A stretch of DNA of 64,000 nt from Lucinisca nassula (taxonomy: Eukaryota > Mollusca > Bivalvia > Lucinida > Lucinidae): positions 93,211,108 through 93,275,107 of the forward strand of contig OY757023.1 of assembly GCA_963580285.1 (NCBI GenBank). The letters are read 5' to 3'. The notes beneath the pieces are model-generated. The model had not been told where the DNA came from and searched no databases. It worked only from the letters and a program-made list of their open reading frames with translations. The stretch's first letter is position 1. The number at the start of each line of letters is the position of its first letter. A program made the translations under genes and the position numbers. Positions 52,146 through 62,529 of the stretch are shown here, piece after piece.

Positions 52146-53401
52146 TAAGAAAACCCATCTTGCTAATCCCAAGAATATCGACCAAATCAGCATGACCTAA
52201 ACCAACATGAAAATATGTAGGACTGTTACAAATGCTCGATTCAATCTTTTGATCTATAGTGTAGATTTTTGGGGGACCCGACCGCAGAACTTCATCAGTG
52301 CTCGTATTGCCTCGCGACAATTTTAATATGAAGGTGTTTGCTTCATTAAGGTCACTGACCAGACTGAAGTATGCAGCATTTTTATCTTTATTTTTTTTTT
52401 TTGTAAATGTGGCAAAAGACATGGGATCAGGGGGGAAACAGTATAAACCTGATTTTTCAGACCACCCCAGTATAAAAACATCAAAGAAAATTTACCAAAA
52501 CATTTACCACATTTTTCTTTCAAACCGGTCGACCAAAATGAAGTAAGCAAATTATATCCAAATTAAATTTTAAAAAAGCCACTGGAGTGGATAATATTTC
52601 GGCAAAAATTTTGAAAGCTTGTGGACCTGCGATAAGTCATACTGTTTCAAATCTGATAAACACAGCTTTTGCAGTGTCAAACTTTCCTCCTAGTCTGAAG
52701 GTTGGCCAGGTGTTACCCTTGCATAAAAAGAAGGATCCATTGGATAATGGACCTGTCAGTATCCTGAAAACAACATCCAAAATTTATGAGAGGGCGATGC
52801 ATGACCAACTGGCAGAATACTTTGAGGAAGTGTTTAACCCCTTCCTAGCTGCGTTTAGGAAGGGATTTGGATGTCAGACGACCCTGCTACGTCTCCTTGA
52901 AGACTGGAAGAGGGTCGTGGACAATCATGAGTGTGTAGCTGCCATTCTCATGGATTTCTCGATGGCCTTCGACTGTCTTCCGAATGAGTTACTGAAAGCT
53001 AAGCTTCTGGCTTATGGTCTGTCTGAAGATGCAGTGACTCTGCTGGAGAGTTACCTGAGTGACAGGCGGCAAAGGGTCAAGATAGGCTCTCATACTAGCA
53101 GCTGGGAAAAACTTTTTAAAGGTGTCCCACAAGGATCTATTTTAGGGCCTCTAATTTTTAACATTTTTATCAATGACATATTTTACATCATCAAACATGG
53201 TACCCTTTATAACTATGCAGATGACAACACACTGTCTTCCATTCATTAATGTCTTAACAGTTTAAAGGAAATTCTACTAATTGAATGGTTTTCAGAAAAT
53301 TTTATGAAAGCAAATCCGGAAAAATTTCAAGCCATCTGCATAGGTCAAAAACACATGGTGCTATATCCTTTTTCCACTTAAATGATACCATCATTAAATT
53401 A

Positions 53402-53772
53402 GGGGATAACTGTATTCAAAATTGTCATTTGGGGAAGTAAATCGGAGGTTTTACGGTCGGAAATTTTGTTTTACGGCGACGCGTCAGCGGAGCCGTAAAA
53501 CGGAATTTGCGACCGTAAAACCGACGATTTACCACCCCAAATGACAATTTTCAATACAGTTATACCCATTCTAATGCATTTATTCGGTTGTTTTCTTAAT
53601 AAAGTGTGCAAAGTGGCAAGCGCTGACAGCTGCGTAAAACCAAATACCAGCCAATGGAAAGCGACGTTACATGATGACGTCGGGTTTCCGACAGTATATC
53701 GCAGAATATACTGTCGCAAATTTTTGACGTTATCCAATCAGACGTCACGTTACATACGCAAGTGCATTAGAA
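53402..53772. mobile_element. Family I foldback element in the LINE
   Basis: GGGGATAACTGTATTC..AAATTGTCATTTGGGG, with its inverse to CAGTTATACCC, makes one palindrome (53402-53569). ATTCTAATGCA and TGCATTAGAAT bound a second part. TTA lies on both sides (before 53402 and at 53767-53769), consistent with a 3-bp duplication that restores the LINE reading AAATTAGAATATGAA. Confidence 0.78.
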
Positions 53773-53928
53773 TATGAAGATAATGTGACACTTTTAGGAA
53801 CAAACATAGATTTTATGTTAAATTTAAATGACCACATTTCTGACATTTGCAAGAAGGCATCACAGCAGCTATCAGGTTTAAAGCGGTTAGGTAAATTTTT
53901 AACTAAACAAGGCAAACCTACCATTTTT

Positions 53929-54847
53929 AGCTCGTCTGTTTTTTGAAAAAAAACTTTCGAGCTATTGTCATCACTCCGGCGTCTGCGTAGTCATCCTGCG
54001 TCGTCCTGCGTCCTGCGTCGTTCCAAAAAAACTTAACCTTGGCTATAACTTAAAAAGTATTAGACCTAGCCTCATGAAACTTCATACACACACTCATCAT
54101 CACAAGAGCTACATTTTGACCAAGGACCATAACAACATTGTTGATTTTGGCTGAATTATCTCCCCTTTTCCAATTTTTTTCTGAAACACATTTTTTGCTC
54201 TCATTTTAATACTATTCACAACAGAGCCTTCAAACTTCACATGAATGTTCCTTGGGACAAGACCTTTTCAATGATACCACACTTTTTGATCTGTGACCTT
54301 GACCTTTGAACTTTGACCTATTTTTCGAAAATTTAACCGAAAACCTTAACCTTGACCATATTTCCAAAAGTATTTGGCCTACCTTCATGAAACTTCATAC
54401 ACATACTCACCATCACAAGAGCTACATTCCCTACAAGTTATATAACTCCATCTTGCAATTTGATTGAATTATCTCCCCTTTTCTCTCCGTTTTTTTTAAA
54501 TTGTTTTTGTCTCTTATTTCAATACTATTCACAACAGAGCCTTCCAACTTCACATGAATGTTCCTTGGGACAAGACCTTTTCAGTCATACCACGCTTTTT
54601 GACCTGTGACCTTGACCTTTGAACTTTGACCTATTTTTCGAAAAATTAACCAAAAAACTTAACCTTGACCATATTTCCAAAAGTATTTGGCCTACCTTCA
54701 TGAAACTTCATACACATACTCACCATCACAAGAGCTACATTCCCTACAAGTTTTATAACTCCATCTTGCAATTTGATTTGACTTAGAACTTTTGTTTTCT
54801 AAAAGAAACTGCAGACGAGCGTTGGCACCCGCTTGCGGTGCTCTTGT
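53929..54847 (+). mobile_element. Helentron-like element in the LINE, 313-bp units
   Basis: 5' AGCTCGTCTGTTTTTTG; units marked by CATGAAACTTCATAC at about 54073, 54386 and 54699 (313 bp apart); 3' CAGACGAGCG (inverse of the 5' arm), then GCACCCGCTTGCGGTGC (hairpin), then CTCTTGTT. It interrupts the LINE between T runs. Removing it rejoins TACCATTTT with TAATC, consistent with T/T insertion without sequence duplication. Confidence 0.85.
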
Positions 54848-55304
54848 TTAATCTTTTATCATGTCAAATTTTAACTATTGTCCGCTGACTTGGCATTTCT
54901 GTAGCCAAGCAAGTACCAACACAATGGAAAAGATACAAGAGAGGGCTTTAAGATTTATTAACGATGATTTCTCCTCTCCATTTGAAATACGTTTAAGGAA
55001 CAACAACATGTACACCACACCTTTACATATAAGAAGACTGAAATTAATGGCTAATGAGGTGTTTAAAATTTTAAACAAACTTGCACCCTCTTATATCCAA
55101 GACTTAGTCATTGTGAAAGTCTCAACATATAACTTGAGGAACCAAAAACAGGTTGATGTTCCTCAAGTTAGTACCAAAAAATTTGGGATGAAGTCCTTCC
55201 GGTTCGGGGCTGCCCAGGTATGGAAAAGTCTCCCTAACGAATTTAGGCTGGTTGAAAACATATCCTCAGTTCAAGGGGCTGCTTCGTTCCTGGGACGACT
55301 ATAA

Positions 55305-55751
55305 CTGTAAGTGTACTTCGTGTTCTAGATGAAGATCTGTGCATGTTGTATGTTACCATGGTTCACTCTGGTTTATTGTCTGAACCGATTTTACATGCTT
55401 CTTATGTCTTTTCTTGCTCGCTAACTGGTATTTCGCATTTCGACACAAGACCCTTGCAATAAAATGTTGTCAAGAGAGCTTGTTTTTCCAAACCTTCGTT
55501 TTCGACCCCTCCATATTTCCACCAGTTTGGGGGCATACAAGGCGAAATGTCATCATTTGAACAACTTTGATGGGACCGGGATCCCCAATATTGCATACCA
55601 AGGTCGACTGGTTCCTGAGAAGGCGATTTTCAAAGGTTTTTGCCATATATGTACATGGTGGACATTTTGGTCATGTGACCCAAACATTCAGTATATATGT
55701 CTGTTCTTACACCCCATGCCAGCTTCACATATAATTTGGTTCCTTCACACA
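55305..55751. other. No gene; LINE 3' flank
   Basis: Possibly LINE 3' UTR and unassigned DNA. The 151-codon frame at 55464-55919 runs into the inverted repeat below and is not a gene. Confidence 0.4.
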
Positions 55752-56823
55752 CAAACCTTTTGTCTCCTCCCAGGTCCAGTTGCCGTAAGTCTACTCAGGG
55801 TAGACTCTTCTCTGAGAGGATGGCTGTTCAACAGGGAAGTATGTTATTCCCTGGGAACAGGACCAGTGGGTTCTAGTAGTTTCAGAGGAGATGTCGTTTG
55901 GAATTGTTTGGATGCTTAAATGAGAAAAGATGGTAGGAATATTTATCTCCCCTTTTTATGTCTTTTTCCCCACTTTTTTTATTTTCGAACTCCATTTTCA
56001 AGATGCTGAGAGACCTAATATCATATCATAGTTAAGTGTGAGAAAGTAAGGTGCATTAAACTCCTTAAATACGGGTGCTACGAATTTCAAATTCCGGACT
56101 ATTTATATTGCTATTTGTTTTGGCATACGTCATCCGCTTACATGGTTAGATGGCACAATTGAGTGTATTGTGGCGAAAATTAAATGACAAAAATGCAAAC
56201 AGAACAGAACAGAACAGATTATTTCTTTATTGTCGAATATTTGAAACAAATCAACATAAGCCCTGTATGGCTTTTATTTCGACATACAGGGGTATATCAA
56301 CAATGAGGTTAAATATCACAGAGAATTTAAAACTATCACAGACAACTTGTACGCATATACATATATCTGAAATAAAATGGTAATATTAAGACATTGACAA
56401 ATTTAAAATTAATGATATTATAGCATTTGAAAAGCCTATTATGTTGGATAAGATGCAAGATAATATTCTGTTAATTAAAATAATAAAGAATTACAGTTTT
56501 ATATGTCATGCAGAGAGAGGTATACTTCAGTAATGCTCAGGGAACGGGTGATATCCAAGTTCAGCTCGATTTGCTACACAAGGATGATAGTCACCAGCCC
56601 CATAAGCATGACTAAAGTATACAATTAACAATTAATTAAATAGATACAGACTGTATGCCCCTCCCGCATTCCAGTCGGAGCGGTGGGTCTATAACATACT
56701 AGAACCCACTGGTCCTGTTCCCAGGGAATAACATACTTCCCTGTGGAACAGCCATCCTCTCAGAGAAATGTCTACCCTGAGTAGACTTACGGCAACTGGA
56801 CCTGGGAGGAGACAAAAGGTTTG
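55752..56823. mobile_element. Element with ~126-bp terminal inverted repeats
   Basis: CAAACCTTTTGTCTCCTCCC through ACCAGTGGGTTCTAGTA (55752-55878) recurs inverted at 56698-56823. Each arm contains smaller dyads (AGTCTACTCAGGGTAGACT, TTCCCTGGGAA). The ~820-bp interior has a short GAACA repeat at about 56203 and no recognisable protein. It is a foldback or TIR transposon candidate. Confidence 0.72.
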
Positions 56824-56984
56824 ACTGCAAGGTCACATTCGGTCACTTGGGATTTTGTATGGAAAAGACAGGATTTTCTGGTTCTGTTGCAGCTTATGAC
56901 ATCAAAGTTGATATTTGCAATCTGCTTAATGATCCCGAGGCCGTAAGATTAAATATTTCTTAACTTTCTAAAACTACTGGGCTA

Positions 56985-57288
56985 ATTTGTTTTTGTTTGA
57001 ATTGAGGTCTAACGTCCCCGTCAACACTGTAAAGGTTATTTTGGAGACGTTGCTTCCAATTTTGTGGGACTTTTACCCGACATTGAGATGAAATGACATC
57101 TCAAGCCCTGTCGCCCAATGAAACCAATAAGATTTATTAGCATGGACGGTCCGCCTCGCACCGCGGTTCCTTGACAGGCTTAGATCCTCTAAGCGGTTTA
57201 CCAGTACTAGTGTGCGGGCCGGATTCAGCTCTGCGTGGAAGCATCATGCAGCCCATATATTTCTTCAGGCCCCTATGGGCGGGGGCCG
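56985..57288 (-). mobile_element. Family F retroposon, near full length
   Basis: Tail ACGTTAGACCTCAATTC and head CCCGCCCATAGGGGCCTGAA frame the standard interior. It lies next to a Penelope tail fragment. Confidence 0.8.
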
Positions 57289-57314
57289 TAATTAACAATA
57301 CATACATCTTAAGG

Positions 57315-57545
57315 ATAATAAAACACAAAAGAGGACCGCCTAGGAACGGGGTCAGTAAGAATTTTACGGGAGTGGGGTGGACACTTTAATTGATTTTAGG
57401 TTGCCACAATACTCGCTCTTGATTGTCCACTCTGCCTGATGGAGTTCTAACTCTTCAGTGCAACATCTCCGAGAACAGAAAATCAAATGAATAAAGAGAT
57501 GAAACAACGATGGGGACTCGACAGCATGAAATAGGTATCAATTAG
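57315..57545 (-). mobile_element. Penelope-like 3' region fragment
   Basis: GAGGACCGCCTAGGAACGG, TTGCCACAATACTCGCTC and GATGAAACAACGATGGGGAC correspond to the middle of the family 3' region. Confidence 0.72.
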
Positions 57546-57778
57546 CCCAGTAGTACTGGTAAACCACTTAGAGGATCTACGCCTGTCCAGGAACCGCGGT
57601 GCGAGGCGGACCGTCCATGCTAATAAACCCTATTGGTTTCATTGGGCGACAGGGCTTGAGATGTCATTTCATCTCAATGTCGGGTAAAAGTCCCACAAAA
57701 TTGGAAGCAACGTCTCCAAAATGACCATTACAGTGTTGACGGGGACGTTAAACCTCAAATCAAACAAAACAAACAAAT
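57545..57778 (+). mobile_element. Family F retroposon, 5'-truncated
   Basis: AGTACTGGTAAACCACTTAG through GGGGACGTTAAACCTCAAAT and CAAACAAAACAAAC. The CAAA-rich end again marks the 3' side. It faces the copy at 56985-57288. Confidence 0.8.
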
Positions 57779-57789
57779 GTATTGCTAAT

Positions 57790-57935
57790 GCATTTTTTTC
57801 TATTTTTGGATAGCCGTTTGGCCATGTGGGGAGATAACTGTCCTTCTGGCGTTCCATTCGTGACGTTTTCATTTTGGTGTTTTGAATGAGAGGTGCGATA
57901 TATTTTGTATAGATTCCTGATCATAGCCTACACTC
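57790..57935 (+). mobile_element. Penelope-like 3' tail fragment
   Basis: GGATAGCCGTTTGGCCATGT, AACTGTCCTTCTGGCGTTCC and TAGATTCCTGATCATAGCC match the last part of the family. Confidence 0.72.
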
Positions 57936-58224
57936 TGTTTTTCAAACGTGATAACTCCTGATGGCTTGTCATAGAAGGCCTTTTTGGCCAATCTGTATGG
58001 GACAATTGAGGTGGTTGGGTGAGGCAAAGTCGACGTGTACCTTGCGTCAATAGGGCATCCAACTGATATTGGCTTACAGCTGGACCAGAACTTCTATTAT
58101 TGCAGCAGGCAAGGGTAGAGGGGGGGGGGGGGGGGTACTGTTATTTGTTCTGTTTCTCCCCTTTCTCCTCTGTCCCTAACTTTCATCTGCTCAACTATAT
58201 CTTCTATCGCCTTTCTCCAAGGGT
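57936..58224. other. No gene; poly-G run
   Basis: Unassigned DNA with a long G run at about 58119-58135. Confidence 0.45.
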
Positions 58225-58413
58225 TGACTGCCTTTAAACCCAAAACAATCAATATATGGATTGTGGGTACTCGTTAGAACAGCTTCAGTGAGGCGGTTTT
58301 AACTATGTTTTGAGTAAATACCAGACAAATATCACACATTTTCATAAAAAATGTCGGTTTTTTTAAGATATTTAAAAATGCACTATGTGACACGGGTGCG
58401 TTATCGTAATGAT
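58225..58413 (+). mobile_element. Family P MITE, right part
   Basis: GGATTGTGGGTACTCGTTAG and a degraded core, then CAAATATCACACATTTTCAT and the P right end GTGACACGGGTGCGTTATCG. Confidence 0.68.
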
Positions 58414-58436
58414 CCAAGACGACAACAACAACTGCA

Positions 58437-58437
58437 T

Positions 58438-58469
<32 letters not shown>

Positions 58470-58510
58470 TTTCTACTACTACTACTTCTAATACTACTAC
58501 TTCTACTTCC
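58437..58510. repeat. (CTA)n microsatellite
   Basis: ACT/CTA triplets with a few TTC interruptions. The minus-strand poly-Val frame across it is an artefact. Confidence 0.95.
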
Positions 58511-58788
58511 AAAAAAGCATCAATAGTGGTAATAATAAAAATTCTACTACTACAAATAGTAATAATAATAGTTAGAAGAAGAGTATAATAACAACAGTAG
58601 TGCCAACAAGCCACCTTAAAAGAAAAAGTGTTATGCTTTGTCATATAGTTTACATAAAATATTATAATCAAAACACAAACAGACAGGATGCAAAACATAT
58701 GTACTGCGCAATCAAAGAGAATGCAAATTCCCTGCAAATATTATAAGACTGGGCATAGAGAAATCTGCAAATTGACATGAGAAGTTTT

Positions 58789-58966
58789 TGTTTTGTTTGA
58801 TTTGAGGTTTAACACCCCTGTCAACACTGTATAGGTCATTTTGGAGACGTTGCTTCCAACTTTGTTAGACTTTTACCCGACATTGAGATGAAATAACATC
58901 TCAAGCCCTGTCGCCCTATCAAACCAATAGGGTTTATAAGCATGGACGGTCCGACTCGCACCGCTT
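58789..58966 (-). mobile_element. Family F retroposon, 5'-truncated
   Basis: TTTGATTTGAGGTTTAACAC through ACGGTCCGACTCGCACCGC. The head half is missing. Confidence 0.75.
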
Positions 58967-59059
58967 TTACACGAGAAGACTCCGTACAGTTTTTGTATCC
59001 GCCCAAGCAATGTGTTCAGTGTGTTCCCTTGCATAATCTAAGAAACAGCATACGCGATG

Positions 59060-59361
59060 GCTGATCTGAGGCTTCGCTTGCGCAGGGAAAAGCATCACGT
59101 TAATAAGTTCGTGTAATGAACACCCTATAAACCCCACTTTATATAGAGAAAATTGGGGTTTACAGGGATATGCATTATTTTATTTCTGCTCCAAGACATA
59201 GGTTGTGGGTACTCGTTAGAACCGCCTCATTGAGGCGGTTCTAACGAGCACTCACAACCTATGTTTGCAGTAAAAATAAGAAAATTATCACGGACTTTCA
59301 CCAGAAAAGTAGCCATTGTGGAGATGTGAGAAAATGCACTATGTCGCACGGCTGTGTTATC
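59060..59361 (+). mobile_element. Family P MITE, first of a tandem pair
   Basis: TAAACCCCACTTTATATAGA, TTATTTCTGCTCCAAGACAT, the perfect core TAGAACCGCCTCATTGAGGC with its inverse, and CACTATGTCGCACGGCTGTG. The pre-element sequence TGATCTGAGGCTTCGCTTGC recurs before the next copy. Confidence 0.82.
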
Positions 59362-59660
59362 GTGGTGTGATCTGAGGCCTCGTTGGTGCAGTGTAAAGCA
59401 TCATGTTAAAGTCCGTGTAAAGAACACCCTAAAAACCTCACTTTATATAGAGAAAATGGGGGTTTACAGGGGTATACATTATTTTATTTCTGCTCCAAGA
59501 CATAGGTTGTGGGTACCCGTTAGAACCGCCTCATTGAGGCGGTTCTAACGAGCACCCACAACCTATGTTTGGACTATAAATAAGAGAAATACCACATAAT
59601 CTCATCAGAAAACTCACATTCCGGAGATATGAAAGAATGCACTTTGTTGCACGGAGGTGG
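59362..59660 (+). mobile_element. Family P MITE, second of a tandem pair
   Basis: TGATCTGAGGCCTCGTTGGT, AAAAACCTCACTTTATATAG, the core and GCACTTTGTTGCACGGAGGT follow the same order as 59060-59361. The flanking ~30 bp is included in the duplication, so this is a tandem duplication of a ~300-bp segment rather than two insertions. Confidence 0.82.
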
Positions 59661-59982
59661 CGAGTAGTTCTGCAGTTAGCCGGTCCATAGTTATATGCCC
59701 GGCACGAAACTTACCCGTGCGGTTACAGATATGATTTTTTATATATACAAACCTTTTATTTGCCCTTGTTTTTACAATATTTTGCGGTTTTCATCGAACT
59801 TTTGTGAGCAATATTTCACCGTAGGTGGTCGGAGTAAAGGCAACTAATGTTTAAATTGAAAAATGTTGAAAGCTTTTCTTTTATTTTGGTTTCTCATGCA
59901 CATATTTTTCGTACATGCCTATGTAAAACAGAATATTAATGTATTTGAACTAAGGGACATGCAATCTATTTTAATATGTTGT

Positions 59983-60415
59983 GCGAACAAGATAATATCT
60001 TGTGCGCACAAGATATTATCTTGTGCAAACAAGATATTATCTTGTGCGCACAAGATTTTTATCTTGTTTTTATTCTGACAACATAATATCTTGTGCGGAC
60101 AAATTATTATCTTGTTCGCACAACATAATATCTTGTGCGCAAAAGATTGCACAACTTAATATCTTGTGCGGACAACATAATATCTTGTTTGTACAACTTA
60201 ATATCTTATTCGCACAACATATCTTGTTAGCACAATTAAATCAGACGCATAAGATATTATGTTGTCCGCACAAGATCTATGTTATTCAACAAGATAATAT
60301 CTTGTCCGCACAAGATATTAAGTTGTGCGAACAAGATATTAATATTGTGCGCACAAGACTACAGAAGATAATATCTTGTTGGCACAACTTAATCTCTTGT
60401 TCGCACAACATATTA
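59983..60415. repeat. Palindromic ~21-bp satellite array
   Basis: Units of the type TTATCTTGTGCGCACAAGATA repeat for ~430 bp. Each is a dyad and they are partly inverted relative to each other. The 21-bp period is divisible by three and has no stops in one frame on either strand, which explains the 193-codon (+) and 77-codon (-) open frames. The array decays towards the right. Confidence 0.88.
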
Positions 60416-60489
60416 AAAATAAAGCCCGGGTTCTGTAGAACTGTCCTTATGAAAACACATTTTTTTCAATTTCTAAGTTTAATTGACAG

Positions 60490-60780
60490 CTTTGTTGATG
60501 AAGTACGGGGAACCCCTTTACAGGCTCCACAACTACACTTAACATCGGCTGTGGCAAATACATGTAAATGCATAAATTTTTGAGAATGAAGCTGAAAAAA
60601 TGCGACCAGAACTGGACTCGAACTAGCGATCTCTTGCTAAAAGGGCAAGTGCTCCACCGACTGAGCTATCCGGCCGCTGATAACATTTTTTCAACTAGTA
60701 ATAAACAGCGCTGTTTATGAAGTACGGGGAACCCTTTTACAGGATCCACAACTGCACTTAGCACAGGCTGTTGCCACCCT
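60490..60780. repeat. ~70-bp direct repeats flanking a tRNA-like sequence
   Basis: GAAGTACGGGGAACCCCTTT with CCACAACTACACTTAACATC (60500-60560) and GAAGTACGGGGAACCCTTTT with CCACAACTGCACTTAGCAC (60718-60775) are direct repeats on both sides of the tRNA-like element. Confidence 0.75.
60604..60675 (-). tRNA. tRNA-Lys(UUU)-like sequence, probably a pseudogene
   Basis: On the minus strand: acceptor GGCCGGA pairs with TCTGGTC (with G-T pairs); D arm TAGCTCAGTCGGTGGAGC; anticodon arm CTTGC-CCTTTTA-GCAAG with UUU anticodon; T loop TTCGAGT with one stem mismatch. The fold is nearly complete. The T-stem mismatch and the repeat context suggest a tRNA pseudogene or SINE head, but a functional gene is not excluded. 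Confidence 0.55.
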
Positions 60781-60811
60781 CAGTGTCTCGAACTAGCCTT
60801 TACGATAACAC

Positions 60812-61060
60812 ACCAGTAAAGCATAGTGCATTTTTTCATATCTCAGAAACGGGCATTTTTCTGATGAAAATTTGTGATTTTTTTCTTATAAATACTGCAA
60901 ATATAGGTCGTTGGTGCTCGTTAGAATCGCCTCGTTGAGGCGGTTCTAACGAGTACCCACAGCCTACGTATTGGAGTAAAAATAAGAAAAAATAATGTAT
61001 ACCCCCGTAAACCCTCGTTTTCTCTATATAATGTGGGGTATATGGGGGTCTTCATTTCAC
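60812..61060 (-). mobile_element. Family P MITE
   Basis: On +: CATAGTGCATTTTTTCATAT, TTTCTGATGAAAATTTGTGA, the core GTTAGAATCGCCTCGTTGAG with its inverse, ATGTATACCCCCGTAAACCC and ATATAATGTGGGG. Confidence 0.8.
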
Positions 61061-61128
61061 AGACTAGTTCACTCGATGGCCTCGAACTTTGTTGATGACC
61101 ACGTTTCTATGACAAATTCGAATGAAAT

Positions 61129-61362
61129 CAGTAGAACTTCGATGGCTCTAACACCAATGGCTCGTTTACCATGGCTGAGTCGAACCCCTTCTTGAACCCC
61201 TTGGGAAATCCTCTACATAAGACGTAGTGTGGGTAATCGAGAGAGTTTTGTCTTCTATCTTGCGAATGTATGCTGTGTGTATTCATTAGAATCGCCTCGA
61301 TGAGGCGATTCTAATGAGTACACACAACATACATTTTCATTATAGAACACCGAAAAGATGTT
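61129..61362 (+). mobile_element. Family Q foldback element, right end missing
   Basis: CAGTAGAACTTCGATGGCTC through the core TTAGAATCGCCTCGATGAGG and its inverse to ACATACATTTTCATTATAGA. Colinear with 15672-15910 and then truncated at GAAAAGATG. Confidence 0.8.
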
Positions 61363-61454
61363 CGACCGTATTTGTAAAAGCAATATTCGTATCGTTGTGA
61401 TGCCAGTGTCGAAGAAAGAGGGTTCGCAGAATAAATGAATTAGACTGGGCTCAT

Positions 61455-61560
61455 GTTGGGTTTTGCAAACGGTGTAGACCCAAATCAGAAGCCACAGAAC
61501 GCGGCATCTGTCCATTATCCGCATTGTTTGCATAAAGTACAGGACTTTAAGGGTTAAAAG
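61455..61560. repeat. AAACAGTG-type hairpin, degraded
   Basis: TTTTGCAAACGGTGTAGACC and GCATTGTTTGCATAAAG enclose GAAGCCACAGAACGCGGC. Same family as 26978-27041. Confidence 0.6.
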
Positions 61561-61615
61561 GGGTCCCTGTCTAAGTCCTTGATCTGGATACACTCAGAGA
61601 CAATCGACCGACCAG

Positions 61616-61750
61616 ACCCAATTTGTTTCATTGGGCGGCAGGCTTGAGATGTCATTTCATCTGAAGGTCGGGTAAAAACCCATAGAATTGGAAGCAACGT
61701 CTCCAAAATGGCCTTTACAGTGTTGACGGGGACGTTCAACCTCATTTCTA
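61616..61750 (+). mobile_element. Family F retroposon, 3' half
   Basis: TTGTTTCATTGGGCGGCAGG through GTTGACGGGGACGTTCAACC. The head half is missing. Confidence 0.75.
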
Positions 61751-61751
61751 A

Positions 61752-62125
61752 TGCACTTGCGTATGTAACGCGGCGTCTGATTGGATAACGTCAACAATTT
61801 GCGACAGTATATTCTGTGATATACTGTCGGAAACCCGACGTCATCACGTAACGTCGCTTTTCATTGGCTGGCATTTGGTTTTACGCAGCTCACCGCGCTT
61901 GCCGCCTTGTGCAAAATAGTACAATTTTTAGCTTAACAACCGAAAAAGTGCATTAGAATGGGGATAACTTGATTGAAAATTGTCATTTGGGAAGGTAAAT
62001 CGTCGGTTTTACGGTCACAAATTACGTTTTACGGCTCCGCTAACGCGTCGCCGTAAAACGAAATTTCCGACCGTAAAACCTCTGATTTACCTCCCCAAAT
62101 GACAATTTTCAGTACAGTTATCCCC
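61752..62125. mobile_element. Family I foldback element, intact order
   Basis: AATGCACTTGCGTATGTAAC, CAGTATATTCTGTGATATAC (small hairpin) and GTGCATTAGAATG bound the first part. GGGGATAACTTGATTG with AGTACAGTTATCCCC bounds the palindromic second part centred on GCTCCGCTAACGCGTCGCCG. Inverse orientation to 53402-53772. Confidence 0.78.
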
Positions 62126-62298
62126 TAAATCAAAACCAACCAGTGCTGTCAGTGCTTTGATTATCTTCAGCAAAACAAAGCCGTGTTGACGTTATCACAT
62201 TAATCAGACAACCGCTACGTGACAGGGCGAAAGTGGCTTCTTTCAGCTCACCAATTACTGCATCATCCGACTACACGATTTTGACCACGCCGCCCACT

Positions 62299-62500
62299 TA
62301 TACGAGGGGCGTTCAACAAATTATGAAAACTGTTCTGAAGCGTTTTTAAATAATTATTATGATATCTCTATTCTACCTCAGAGCTTTAATTTTATTTGTT
62401 TCTGAAAATTTAAGCCGATGTCATGGAAATGTGTGTCGTCATATTTCATGAAACTATGCATGCGAAAAAACATATTTTTTTGCATTACAAAAACATAGTT
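62299..62500 (+). mobile_element. mariner-like terminal fragment
   Basis: TACGAGGGGCGTTCAACAAA resembles mariner TIRs (a CGAGGGG.GTTCAA pattern) and follows a TA. No transposase or opposite TIR is visible. It is inferred from the end sequence only, and the right boundary is arbitrary. Confidence 0.5.
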
Positions 62501-62529
62501 GAAAGTTTTTATTTACCATCACGTGAACA

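Larger units (their letters stand above)
52395..55304 (+). pseudogene. CR1/L2-like LINE ORF2, split by two insertions
   Basis: Order of parts: NVAKDMGSGGKQYKP and DFSDHPSIK (linker, 52403-52546); KKATGVDNISAKIL (52570); RT motif A AILMDFSMAFDCLPNELL; motif B GVPQGSILGPLIFNIFINDI; catalytic YNYADDNTLSS, with a stop at 53247; IEWFSENFMKANPEKFQAIC; an insertion (53402-53772); EDNVTLLGTNIDFML and KKASQQLSGLKRLGKFL; a second insertion (53929-54847); MSNFNYCPLTWHFCS, MEKIQERALRFINDD and AAQVWKSLPNEFR, ending at 55304. The endonuclease domain is missing (5'-truncated). Several frame breaks also exist outside the insertions. Confidence 0.92.

Noticed and set aside
55464..55919. 151-codon frame as a gene
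   Set aside because: Its second half lies in the inverted-repeat arm and the first half shows no similarity.
58372..58737. 121-codon minus-strand frame rich in Val
   Set aside because: It reads through the CTA triplet repeat and has no recognisable domain.
60002..60583. 193-codon open frame, the second longest in the window
   Set aside because: It is produced by the 21-bp palindromic array, whose period is a multiple of three. The composition is repetitive and both strands are open.
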